From VRUE01 sp963728835 (GTDB lineage: Bacteria > Actinomycetota > Thermoleophilia > Solirubrobacterales > 70-9): a stretch of DNA of 64,000 nt. Positions 42,809 to 50,298 of the stretch are shown here, one piece after another. Both the position numbers and the translations under genes were made by a program. Every line of letters begins with the position of its first letter. Position 1 is the first letter of the stretch. The DNA lies in NCBI GenBank assembly GCA_963728835.1, contig CAVSKZ010000003.1, positions 186,001 to 250,000 on the forward strand, written 5' to 3'. Below the pieces are notes generated by a model. That model ran no database searches. It was not told the origin of the DNA and saw nothing but the letters and a program-made list of their open reading frames with translations.

Positions 42809-44041
42809 ATGGCAATCGAGAACCTGAAGTGCAAGGAGTGCGGGGCGACGTACGACCTCGGCGCTCATTTCGCCTGTGAGAACTGCTTCGGGCCGCTCGA
42901 AGTCGCCTACGACTTCTCCGGCCTCGACCCGCGCGAGACCAAGCGCAAGATCCAGGCCGGCTCGCAGGGAATCTGGCGCTACGCCGACTTCCTCCCCTTC
43001 GAGGGGCGACCCGGCGACCCGCTCGAGCCGGGCCTGACGCCGCTGCTGCGCGCCGACCGGCTCGCCGAGCGCCTCGGCCTCGACGCCGAGCTCTGGATCA
43101 AGAACGACGCCGCCAACCCGACCCACTCCTTCAAGGACCGCGTCGTCGCCGTTGCGGTCGCCAAGGCGCAGGAGCTGGGCTTCGACACCGTCGCCTGCGC
43201 CTCGACCGGCAACCTCGCCAACGCGGTCGCCGCCCATGCTGCCGCCGCCGGCCTGCGCTCCTACGTCTTCGTTCCCGCCAACCTCGAGGAGCAGAAGCTG
43301 CTCGCGACCGGCATCTACGGCACGAACCTGGTCGGCGTCCGGGGCAACTACGACGACGTCAACCGCCTCTGCACCCAGCTGGCCGAAACGCGGCCCTGGG
43401 CCTTCGTCAACGTCAACCTGCGCCCCTACTACGCCGAGGGCTCGAAGACGCTCGCCTACGAGACGGCCGAGCAGCTGGGCTGGGAGCTGCCGGACCGGGT
43501 GGTCTGCCCGATCGCCTCGGGATCGCTCTTCACCAAGGTCGGCCGCGGCTTCCAGGAGTGGCTGGACATCGGCTTGGTCGAGGGGGAGCAGCCGGTCTTC
43601 AATGGCGCCCAGGCGCAGGGCTGCAGCCCCGTTGCCACCGCCTACGCCGAAGGCTGGGACGTCTGCAAGCCCCAGCGCCCCGACACGATCGCCAAGAGCC
43701 TCGCGATCGGCGACCCGGCCGACGGCCCCTACGCGGTCGAGCAGGCCCGCCGCACCAAGGGTGCGATCGACTCGGTCACCGACGAGGAGATCCGCGACGG
43801 GATCAGCCTGCTGGCCGAGACCACCGGGATCTTCACCGAGACCGCGGGCGGCGTCACGGTCGGCGTGCTGGCGAAGCTGGCCGAACGCGGCGAGATCGCC
43901 GCCGGCGAGCGGGTCGTCGTCTACATCACGGGGGAGGGCCTGAAGACGCTCGACGCAACCCGCGATAGGTTCCAGATGCACGAGATCGACCCCGACCTCG
44001 AGAGCTTCGAGGCCGAGTTCCGCCAGGAGGTAGCCGTCTGA
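42809..44041 (+). CDS. thrC: threonine-synthase-like PLP enzyme under a SAM riboswitch
   Basis: A 410-aa PLP enzyme of the threonine-synthase type with an N-terminal zinc ribbon (LKCKECGATYDLGAHFACEN, with two CxxC pairs). The PLP-lysine motif is NPTHSFKDRV and the phosphate-binding region CASTGNLANAVAAHAAAAG; a GS cofactor motif (PIASGSLFTKVGRGFQEW) and TAGGVTVGVLAKL follow. Classical ThrC turns O-phosphohomoserine into threonine. The setting suggests otherwise: a SAM-I riboswitch, which normally governs methionine/cysteine genes, controls it, and a CysO-like carrier follows at once. A carrier-dependent homocysteine or cysteine synthase is thus possible. ATG 42809 is preceded by ggaaagagag. 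Confidence 0.88.
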   Translation: MAIENLKCKECGATYDLGAHFACENCFGPLEVAYDFSGLDPRETKRKIQAGSQGIWRYADFLPFEGRPGDPLEPGLTPLLRADRLAERLGLDAELWIKNDAANPTHSFKDRVVAVAVAKAQELGFDTVACASTGNLANAVAAHAAAAGLRSYVFVPANLEEQKLLATGIYGTNLVGVRGNYDDVNRLCTQLAETRPWAFVNVNLRPYYAEGSKTLAYETAEQLGWELPDRVVCPIASGSLFTKVGRGFQEWLDIGLVEGEQPVFNGAQAQGCSPVATAYAEGWDVCKPQRPDTIAKSLAIGDPADGPYAVEQARRTKGAIDSVTDEEIRDGISLLAETTGIFTETAGGVTVGVLAKLAERGEIAAGERVVVYITGEGLKTLDATRDRFQMHEIDPDLESFEAEFRQEVAV

Positions 44042-44313
44042 TGTCAGTCACCGTGAAGATCCCGACCCAGCTGCGTGCTGCGACCGGGGGCCAGGCCGAG
44101 CTCGAGGTCGCCGGCTCGACCGTCGGCGAGGTCCTCGACGCGGTCTTCGAGACGCACGACGGCCTGCGCGAGCGGATCACCCAGGACGGCGACCTGCGCC
44201 GCTTCGTCAACGTCTACGTCAGCGGCGAGGACATCCGCTTCCAGGAGGGGCTGGCGACCCAGATCGACGACGGCGCAGAGGTCACGATCCTGCCGGCGGT
44301 GGCGGGTGGGTAG
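44041..44313 (+). CDS. MoaD/ThiS-like sulfur carrier (CysO-like)
   Basis: A 90-aa ubiquitin-fold sulfur carrier ending in Gly-Gly, the site of thiocarboxylate formation. It reads VTVKIPTQLRAATGGQAELE, RRFVNVYVSGEDIRFQEGLA and EVTILPAVAGG, a close match to how I remember M. tuberculosis CysO (cysteine synthesis). Its start overlaps the upstream gene's stop by one base, so it is co-regulated by the SAM riboswitch. No JAMM protease or MoeZ-type activating enzyme lies in the window. A left arm of a long inverted repeat begins at its stop codon. Confidence 0.88.
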   Translation: MSVTVKIPTQLRAATGGQAELEVAGSTVGEVLDAVFETHDGLRERITQDGDLRRFVNVYVSGEDIRFQEGLATQIDDGAEVTILPAVAGG

Positions 44314-44427
44314 AGCCCATCAGGCAGGGGTTCCACTTAACTTTTTCGAGGATCGGTGGATGGCTGGCGCCACGGGCGAGCGCAGGCGAAAAAGTGCAAG
44401 ACGTTCCACCCCTGCCTGATGGGCTCT
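44312..44427. repeat. long inverted repeat, perfect 20-bp arms, between the sulfur carrier and nucleotidyltransferase genes
   Basis: The arms are agagcccatcaggcaggggt (44312-44331) and its exact reverse complement at 44408-44427. Inside, actttttcg and cgaaaaagt form a second 9-bp pairing. The left arm begins in the sulfur carrier's stop codon and the right arm holds the likely ATG (44419) of the nucleotidyltransferase. It could be a MITE-like insertion or a structured leader that hides the start codon. No terminator T run is present. Confidence 0.8.
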
Positions 44428-45210
44428 TCACGCCCGACCGTCGTCATTCTCTGTGGAGGTAGGGGGACGCGGCTGCGCGAGCGGACCGAGACGGTGCCCA
44501 AGGCGCTGGTCGAGATCGGTGGACGGCCGATTCTCTGGCACGTGATCGGGATCTACGCGGCGCAGGGGTTCGAGCGCTTTCTGCTGGCGACCGGGTACCT
44601 GGGGGAGATGGTGGAGGAGTTCGTCGCGGGCGAGGCCTGGCCGGGCGGAATCGAGGTCGCGTGCGTGGACACGGGCATCGACACGCCGACCGGGGGGCGG
44701 ATCGCCCGGCTCGGCGACCGTCTCGGCGATGAGTCGTTCTGTGCCACCTATGCCGACGGAGTCGCCGACGTCGACCTCGCCGCGCTGCTCGGCTTTCACC
44801 AGGAGCACGGTGCCCTCGCGACCGTGACCGTGGTTCAGCCGACGCTCCAGTGGGGGGTGGTGCAGCTCGCCGGCGACGGGCGGGTCGGGGGCTTCGTCGA
44901 GAAGCCCCGCAGCGAGCACTGGATCAACGGCGGCTTCTTCTGCTTCGAGCCGGGAGCGCTCGCCTACATGGAAGAGGACAGCGTCCTGGAGCGCGAGCCG
45001 CTCGAGCGCCTTGCCGCGGATGGCCAGCTCCGCGCTCATCGCCACGAGGGGTTCTGGGACTGCATGGACACCTACAAGGACGCGGTGGAGCTCAACGACC
45101 TTTGGTCCTCGGGGAACGCTCCGTGGCTGAGTTTCTCTGCCGACCGGTCGATTGACCACCCTATGAGTGGGTCAATCGACCGGTCCTCGCTATCCGGGAG
45201 GGCCGGATGA
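44419..45210 (+). CDS. nucleotidyltransferase, glucose-1-phosphate cytidylyltransferase-like (RfbF-like)
   Basis: A 263-aa sugar-nucleotide transferase. LCGGRGTRLRERTETVPKAL is the NTP loop, then VEIGGRPILWHVIGIYAAQG, CATYADGVADVDLAALLGFH, EKPRSEHWINGGFFCF and EGFWDCMDTYKDAVELN. This is the pattern of CTP:glucose-1-phosphate cytidylyltransferases; the product would be CDP-glucose. The C-terminal tail after WLSFSADRS is encoded by a palindrome (45142-45185), not by conserved sequence. It overlaps the dehydratase-like gene by four bases, matching an rfbF-rfbG pair. The start codon lies in an inverted repeat. Confidence 0.85.
   Translation: MGSSRPTVVILCGGRGTRLRERTETVPKALVEIGGRPILWHVIGIYAAQGFERFLLATGYLGEMVEEFVAGEAWPGGIEVACVDTGIDTPTGGRIARLGDRLGDESFCATYADGVADVDLAALLGFHQEHGALATVTVVQPTLQWGVVQLAGDGRVGGFVEKPRSEHWINGGFFCFEPGALAYMEEDSVLEREPLERLAADGQLRAHRHEGFWDCMDTYKDAVELNDLWSSGNAPWLSFSADRSIDHPMSGSIDRSSLSGRAG
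45142..45185. repeat. perfect 16-bp inverted repeat translated at the end of the nucleotidyltransferase
   Basis: Arms gaccggtcgattgacc and ggtcaatcgaccggtc around a 12-base loop. It is read through as RSIDHPMSGSIDRS in the C-terminal tail of the protein, so the tail mirrors itself in part. No T run follows, and the next gene starts before the stop, so it is not a terminator. It may be an inserted palindrome. Confidence 0.8.
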
Positions 45211-46199
45211 GCGCCCTGGTAACCGGGGCGCATGGCTTCGTCGCCTCGCACCTGACAAGGGCCCTGCTGGCACGCGGTGACTCGGTGCGGGTGCTCGACC
45301 GGCCCGACCCGCGCCTCGCCGACGTCGGCGGTCCCCGCCTCTCGGCACTCGACATGCTCGGCTTGCGCGGGGAGGTCGAGCTCGCCGAGGGCGATCTGCG
45401 CGACACCGAGGCCGTGAGCGCGGCTGTCGCCGGTTGCGAGTCGGTCTTCCACCTGGCCGCGCAGACCATCGTCGGGGTCGCCCGCGAGTCCCCGGCCGAG
45501 ACCTTCGAGATCAACGTACGCGGCGCCTGGAACGTCTTCGAGGCCTGTCGCGAGCATGGCGTCGCCCGGGTCGTCTTCGCCTCCTCCGACAAGGCGTATG
45601 GCGCCAGCCCGGAGCTTCCCTACCGGGAGGACTTCCCCCTGCGCGCCTCCTATCCATACGACGCGAGCAAGGCCGCGGCCGACGTCATCGCCCGCAGCTA
45701 TGCGCAGGCCTACGGGGTGCCCCTGGCGGTCACGCGGTTCGCCAACGTCTACGGCGGCGGCGACCTCAACTTCTCGCGCCTGATCCCGGAGGCGACGATC
45801 GCGGTGCTCGAGGCCCGCCCCCCGCAGATCCGCTCCGACGGCAGCCCGGAACGAGACTTCCTCCACGTCGAGGACGCGGTGTCCGCCTATCTCGCGATAG
45901 CAGCGGCGCTCGATGGCGAGGGGGCGAGGGGAGAGGCGTTCAACGCCGGCGGCGAGCGACCCCACCCGGTGCGAGAGGTCGTCGACCTGATCGCCGAGGT
46001 GGCGGGTACCGGCGTGGAGCCCGAGTACCTCGGCGCCGGCACTCCCGACGGCGAGATCGATCGCCAGTACGTCGACTCGGCCAAGCTTCGCGAGCTGACG
46101 GGCTGGCGGCCGCAGGTCGAGCTCGCCGATGGGCTGGGCCGCACCTTGGAGTGGTACCGGTCTCACCCGGAGGCCCGGCCCGCAAAGGTGTCCGCGTAG
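45207..46199 (+). CDS. NAD-dependent epimerase/dehydratase, CDP-glucose 4,6-dehydratase-like (RfbG-like)
   Basis: A 330-aa extended SDR. NAD motif is VTGAHGFVASHL, the catalytic Tyr/Lys is in YPYDASKAAADVI, FHLAAQTIVGVARESPAETF and FASSDKAYGASPELPYREDF are typical of the CDP-glucose 4,6-dehydratase group. With the preceding nucleotidyltransferase it would make CDP-4-keto-6-deoxyglucose, a precursor of deoxysugars for surface glycans. GDP-mannose or UDP-sugar use cannot be excluded. ATG overlaps the upstream gene's TGA by four bases. Confidence 0.85.
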   Translation: MSALVTGAHGFVASHLTRALLARGDSVRVLDRPDPRLADVGGPRLSALDMLGLRGEVELAEGDLRDTEAVSAAVAGCESVFHLAAQTIVGVARESPAETFEINVRGAWNVFEACREHGVARVVFASSDKAYGASPELPYREDFPLRASYPYDASKAAADVIARSYAQAYGVPLAVTRFANVYGGGDLNFSRLIPEATIAVLEARPPQIRSDGSPERDFLHVEDAVSAYLAIAAALDGEGARGEAFNAGGERPHPVREVVDLIAEVAGTGVEPEYLGAGTPDGEIDRQYVDSAKLRELTGWRPQVELADGLGRTLEWYRSHPEARPAKVSA

Positions 46200-46201
46200 C
46201 C

Positions 46202-46996
46202 ATGTGCGGACGCTTCACGGTCACGACGAAGGACACGAAGACGATCGCCGACCGCTTCCAGGTCGAGATGGAGAAGGCGCTGGAGCGAAACGCGGCCGGA
46301 GACGCGCCGCCGCCGCGGGCCGAGCGGGTGAAAGAGGTCGAAGCCGGGCTGGGGCGCTTCAACGTGGCGCCGACCCAGGAGGTGCTAACGGTGCGCGCTT
46401 CGCCCGATCCCGACGAGGCCGCGCGGGGCGAGCGCGAGGCGCGGCTGATGCGCTGGGGCCTCGTCCCCCGCTGGGCGAAGGACCTCAAGGTCGGCTACCG
46501 GATGATCAACGCCAAGACCGAGAACCTGACCTCGAGCCGCGCCTACTCGCCGCTGGTGGGCAAGTTCCGCCACCGCTGCCTGATCGTCGCCGACGGCTTC
46601 TACGAGTGGATGGTGGCGGAGGACCCCAAGCAACCCCGCCAGCCGTGGCGCTTCACGGTCGACGGCGGGGAGCCGTTCGCGTTCGCCGGGATCTGCACCC
46701 GCAAGGAGTGGGAGGACCCCGGGGACCGGGGCTTCGACGACGGCTGGCTCTACAGCTGCACGATCGTCACCACGACGCCGAACGAGGTGGTCGCCAAGGT
46801 CCACGACCGGATGCCGGCGATCCTGCCCGGCGCCGAGGCGGAGGCCGCCTGGCTGCGTCCGGATCTGGAGATCGAGGACGCGGTGGCGATGTGCGCGCCG
46901 CTGCCCGCGAGTCGCATGGAGGGTGCGCCCGCCAACCCGAAGCTGAACAAGGTGGGCAAAGGCATCGAGGGCCCGGAGCTGCTGGTCGCGCCCTAG
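46202..46996 (+). CDS. SRAP domain protein (YedK/HMCES-like)
   Basis: A 264-aa SRAP protein. It begins with MCGRFTV, and Cys2 becomes the catalytic residue after Met removal and links to abasic sites in single-stranded DNA. The core FNVAPTQEVLTV, MRWGLVPRWAKD, MINAKTENLTSSRAYSPLVG, FYEWMVAEDPK and TPNEVVAKVHDRMPAIL is well conserved, including the His near the end (VHDRMP). It protects or repairs abasic sites at forks. It follows the dehydratase gene after two bases. Confidence 0.93.
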   Translation: MCGRFTVTTKDTKTIADRFQVEMEKALERNAAGDAPPPRAERVKEVEAGLGRFNVAPTQEVLTVRASPDPDEAARGEREARLMRWGLVPRWAKDLKVGYRMINAKTENLTSSRAYSPLVGKFRHRCLIVADGFYEWMVAEDPKQPRQPWRFTVDGGEPFAFAGICTRKEWEDPGDRGFDDGWLYSCTIVTTTPNEVVAKVHDRMPAILPGAEAEAAWLRPDLEIEDAVAMCAPLPASRMEGAPANPKLNKVGKGIEGPELLVAP

Positions 46997-47000
46997 CCTT

Positions 47001-47705
47001 CTAGAGGGTGCCGGCGGTGCGGACCGTCGCCGAGCCTGTCGCCGTCTCGATCGTGCAGGAGATTCGCGCCGCGGGGGTGACGGTGGTGCGCCAGATCGAG
47101 ACGAAGGGGAGGCTCAGCGTTTCCTTCGGCTGACCGCTGGGGAAGCCCAGCTGCCAGGCCTGTCGCCCGATCCGGAAGGGCGCCCACTCGACGACTATTC
47201 CCGGCTCCCTCGTGTAGCGGGAGCTGATCACGTCGCCGATTTCAACCGACGCCAGTTCGGTGCTGTGCGAATTGAACTCGACCAGCGAGGTTTCGTGGAC
47301 TTCTTGGTCGGCGAGGTCTTCGCTGGAGCGGGGGTAGGAGGCGCGGCTGTTGGGGGTCTTGGCGACGATCGTCCGCTTCGGAACCGAGATCGCGCAGGTG
47401 AGCCGCCCCTGGCCGATCGCCGATCCGGCGTCGATCCTCAGCAGCGCCGAGGAGCGGAAGAGGGTGTACTCGCCTGCGTTCGGTTCGGTGGAGCGGATCT
47501 GCCCTTCGGAGAGCGTCATGCGCCCACCGCCCGGGACTTCGACCGGCTCCGGGTCTGGCATCCGCGCTTCCTCGACCCATTCCAGCGTCGCCGCGCCGAG
47601 CGGCTTGTCCGTGCTCAGCAGTGCCGCCGCGATCGTGGCCAGCAGGCCGACCGCGATCACGATCAGCGCCCCCCGCGGCGGCCGGCTCTGCTTCTCGTCG
47701 GACAT
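47001..47705 (-). CDS. membrane-anchored protein of unknown function
   Basis: A 234-aa protein with one N-terminal membrane segment (GALIVIAVGLLATIAAALL) after a short basic cytosolic tail (SDEKQSRPPR), probably an anchor or uncleaved signal. The rest looks like an extracytoplasmic beta-rich domain with two well-placed cysteines (LTCAISVPKR and ISCTIETATG) that may form a disulfide. The family is not recognised. It is convergent with the SRAP gene and divergent from the alpha/beta hydrolase gene. Confidence 0.68.
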   Translation of the reverse strand: MSDEKQSRPPRGALIVIAVGLLATIAAALLSTDKPLGAATLEWVEEARMPDPEPVEVPGGGRMTLSEGQIRSTEPNAGEYTLFRSSALLRIDAGSAIGQGRLTCAISVPKRTIVAKTPNSRASYPRSSEDLADQEVHETSLVEFNSHSTELASVEIGDVISSRYTREPGIVVEWAPFRIGRQAWQLGFPSGQPKETLSLPFVSIWRTTVTPAARISCTIETATGSATVRTAGTL

Positions 47706-47819
47706 CGGTCGCGACAGTATTGGAAGAGCAGGCGCGAGCGCGGGGATCTACGCCGGGATGCCGGGGCGGCTACGGTAAGAGGCCTGCCTCAGCGCCCAAC
47801 ATCCTCCGATCCCGTAGAG

Positions 47820-48704
47820 GTGACCGTCCAGGCGACTGGGCTGCACGGTCGCGTCATCAGCTACCTCGGCGGCGGCGATGGGCCGGTCCTGCTGCTGGTT
47901 CACGGGATGGCTGGCAGCTCTGAGAACTGGCGCGACGTAATCGAGCCCCTGGCGCAACGACACACGGTCATCGCGCCCGACCTCCCGGGTCACGGCGCCT
48001 CGGCAGCCGGGTCAGGCGACTACTCGCTCGGCAACCTGGCGGCCTCCCTGCGCGACCTGCTGCTGGTCAGGGGCCACGAGCGAGTAACGGTGGTGGGCCA
48101 CTCGCTCGGCGGCGGCGTCGCGATGCAGTTCGCCTACCAGTTCCCCGAGATGGTCGAGCGTCTCGTGCTGGTCTCGAGCGGCGGGCTCGGGCCTGAGGTC
48201 AGTCCCGTCCTGCGAGCCGCAGCGCTGCCGGGGGCAGAATTGTTCATCGCGGCGACGGCTGGTCTCGGGCAGAGGGTGGGCGGCGCCGTGGGCCGGCGCC
48301 TGGAGGCCGCCGGCATCACGCCTTCTGCCGACGTGGCCGAGGTCGCACGAGGCTATGCCTCTCTCTCAGAGCCCCGACGCCGCAGGGCCTTTCTGGCGAC
48401 CCTGCGCGCGGTGGTCGGTGCCAAAGGACAGCGCGTCGCGGCTGTCGACCGCCTCTACCTGGCCGAGGCGGTGCCGGTGCTGATCGTCTGGGGAGCCCGC
48501 GACCGGATCATCCCGGTGAGTCACGGAAAGGAGGCCCACGAAGCGATCCCTGGCAGTCGGCTCGAGATCTTCGAGGACGCGGGGCACCTTCCCCAGGTTG
48601 AGCAGCCGGGACGTTTCGCCGCCCTCCTCGAGCGTTTCGTGGCCGAGACGGACCCTGCGCATTTCGATCGCGAGGAGTGGCGATCCAGGTTCAAAGCCGA
48701 CTGA
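47820..48704 (+). CDS. alpha/beta hydrolase
   Basis: A 294-aa hydrolase of the MhpC-like type. The oxyanion HG motif is in LLVHGMAGSSENWRDV, the nucleophile in VVGHSLGGGVAMQFAY, the acid in LIVWGARDRIIPVSHG and the His in EDAGHLPQVEQPG. The GTG 47820 start is chosen because the conserved part begins right after; no clear ribosome site is visible. Substrate unknown: esterase, lipase or epoxide-type activities are possible. It is followed by the tRNA gene. Confidence 0.85.
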   Translation: MTVQATGLHGRVISYLGGGDGPVLLLVHGMAGSSENWRDVIEPLAQRHTVIAPDLPGHGASAAGSGDYSLGNLAASLRDLLLVRGHERVTVVGHSLGGGVAMQFAYQFPEMVERLVLVSSGGLGPEVSPVLRAAALPGAELFIAATAGLGQRVGGAVGRRLEAAGITPSADVAEVARGYASLSEPRRRRAFLATLRAVVGAKGQRVAAVDRLYLAEAVPVLIVWGARDRIIPVSHGKEAHEAIPGSRLEIFEDAGHLPQVEQPGRFAALLERFVAETDPAHFDREEWRSRFKAD

Positions 48705-48720
48705 CGAGTTCGGCGGGGAG

Positions 48721-48794
48721 CGCGCCCGACAGGATTCGAACCTGTGACCTCATGCTCCGGAGGCATGCGCTCTATCCAGCTGAGCTACGGGCGC
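48721..48794 (-). tRNA. tRNA-Arg (anticodon CCG)
   Basis: The reverse strand reads gcgcccgtagctcagctgga and then an anticodon arm catgc-ctCCGga-gcatg, a T-arm acaggttcgaatcctgt and the acceptor cgggcgc. All four stems pair fully. No CCA is encoded after the discriminator G. CCG decodes CGG Arg codons, which are frequent in this GC-rich DNA. The gene is on the strand opposite its neighbours. Confidence 0.96.
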
Positions 48795-48824
48795 TCGGAG
48801 GCCAGTCTAGAGGCGTTGGTGGGG

Positions 48825-48898
48825 GGACGCCGGTGGCCCTGCCCAAAACGCTCGGCGGGAGCCTCGCTTGAGTGTTTTGGGCAGGGCCACCGGCGTCC
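48825..48898. repeat. long inverted repeat, 28-base arms
   Basis: The arms at 48825-48852 (ggacgccggtggccctgccc...) and 48871-48898 are reverse complements with a single mismatch (27 of 28) around an 18-base loop. It is in the 446-base gene-free stretch 48795-49240 downstream of the tRNA gene. There is no T run. It looks like a miniature palindromic element. Confidence 0.8.
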
Positions 48899-48985
48899 TT
48901 CAGCAGCGCGCGAAGCTCGAAGCACCTCTCCGAAGCCTCATCGGCTCCCCAAAGCTTCAGATGTCCAGGTGCCGTTTTCGGGCGC

Positions 48986-49011
48986 CTCCAAGCTTTTAGA
49001 AAAGCTTGGAG
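48986..49011. repeat. perfect 12-bp hairpin
   Basis: ctccaagctttt and aaaagcttggag are separated by only two bases. It lies between two larger inverted repeats in the same gene-free stretch. It has A/T next to the loop, not a trailing T run, so termination is doubtful. Confidence 0.6.
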
Positions 49012-49058
49012 ATTCTGGTGCCGGGTTCGCCGGTGGGGCGTAACTCGGTGACGTGTGA

Positions 49059-49201
49059 GAGGAGCCTGGTCGCCCTCCAGGCGAACCTCGCGAAGCGGCC
49101 TATGCAATCTGTCCTGGGGCGCGGCGCAGCCGCGCACGAGGTTCACCCCACGCGCGCAGCGCGTGGGGTGTGGGTTCGAATGGAGGGTGACCAGGCTCCT
49201 C
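49059..49201. repeat. 143-bp inverted repeat with 21-base arms and inner hairpin
   Basis: The arms gaggagcctggtcgccctcc... and its reverse complement at 49181-49201 match at 20 of 21 positions. Inside are accccacgcgc-gca-gcgcgtggggt (49147-49171) and a GC-rich part. It ends 40 bases ahead of the RNase Z gene, and could be a MITE-like element or a structured RNA. The rest of the stretch between these repeats shows nothing else recognisable. Confidence 0.75.
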
Positions 49202-49240
49202 CTAATACCCCGCCCGCTTCGCGTAGGCTCGCAGGCTCCC

Positions 49241-50216
49241 ATGGACCTCTCGGCGATCTTCCTCGGCACCGGCAGGCTCGGTGCCCTCGGCGCGGCGCTC
49301 GACCGCGAGCGTGATGCTCGTCCGCGGCGGCAAGCGGATGATGTTCGACTGCGGGGAAGGGACGCAGCGCCAGCTGCAGCGATCGGTGGGGCTGACCCAG
49401 GTCGACGAGATCTTCCTCACCCACTTCCACGCCGACCACATCCTCGGCCTGCCGGGTCTGCTGAAGACCTACGACCTGACTGCGCGGGAGGAGCCGCTGA
49501 CGATCTACGGCCCGCGTGGACTCCGTGACCTCTTCGTGATCCTGGGCCGCCTGATCGGGCGAACCGACTACGGCATCGACCTGGTCGAAATGGACCCGGG
49601 CGACGCCGTGCCCCACGACGGCGCCAGGGTCGAGGCCTTCGCGGTCGAGCACAGCGTGCGCGCGAACGGGTACGCCCTGATCGAGGAGGAGCGGCCCGGC
49701 CGCTTCGACCCCGAGGCCGCCAAGCGTCTGGGCGTGCCCGAAGGCCCCGCTTTCGCCGCCCTCCAGCGGGGCGAGCAGGTCGAGGGGGGTTCGGGCACCG
49801 TCCGTCCTGAGGACGTGATGGGGGAGCGGCGCCTCGGCCGCACGGTCGCCATCACCGGCGACACCGCGCCCTGCCACTCGACGGTCTCCGCCGCGGCCGA
49901 CGCCGACCTCCTGGTCCACGACGCCAGCTTCTCCGAGGAGGAGGTCCAGCGCGCCGCCGACACCGGCCATTCGACGGTCGGCCAGGCGGCCGCGGTCGCC
50001 CGCGAGGCTCACGTGAAGATGCTCGCCCTGGTCCACATCTCCTCGCGCTACCACGTGGGCAAGGTCCTCGAAGAGGCCCGCGAGGTCTTCGAGCCGACCC
50101 TGGCCCCCCGCGACTTCGACGTCATCGAGATTCCCTTCCCCGAGCGCGGAGAGCCGGAGCTCATGCCGAACGGGGCCCGCACTCAGGCCAATGGGGAGCC
50201 GGAAACAGCGGAATAG
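49241..50216 (+). CDS. rnz: ribonuclease Z-like protein (frameshifted near 49274)
   Basis: An MBL-fold tRNA 3'-processing endonuclease. The true start is ATG 49241 (MDLSAIFLGTG), but the frame turns to nonsense after 11 codons. Dropping one base near 49274 restores GSVPSARRSTASVMLVRGGK, then MMFDCGEGTQRQLQRSVG, the zinc motif THFHADHILGLPGLL, then GDTAPCHSTV and a late HSTVGQAAAVAREA. It would trim tRNA precursors lacking encoded CCA, such as the tRNA-Arg nearby. The restored length of about 324 aa is normal. A shortened protein from 49281 would lack the first strand. Confidence 0.88.
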
Positions 50217-50257
50217 CCCAGGGCGCCATCTCGCGGCGCTGCTACTCTGGCCCTGTC

Positions 50258-50297
50258 CTTTAACCAGGTCCTGAGAGGCCAGGAAGGAGCAAACCGA
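50258..50297 (+). promoter_or_regulatory. PyrR-binding RNA element overlapping the pyrR ribosome site
   Basis: The sequence ctttaaccaggtcctgagag then gccaggaaggag closely matches the PyrR-binding loop of Gram-positive pyr leaders as I recall it (cagucc-agagaggcu-gagaagga). The hairpin is cct-GAGAGGCC-agg and the conserved gagaggc is intact. The pyrR Shine-Dalgarno aaggag (50284-50289) lies within the element, so PyrR-UMP binding would block translation; no intrinsic terminator is visible here. A tactct -10-like hexamer is at 50243. Confidence 0.82.
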
Positions 50298-50298
50298 A

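Noticed and set aside
10891..49274. Programmed ribosomal frameshifting as the cause of the eight broken frames
   Set aside because: The shift sites share no slippery heptamer, stop-codon context or downstream structure, and they occur in unrelated genes.
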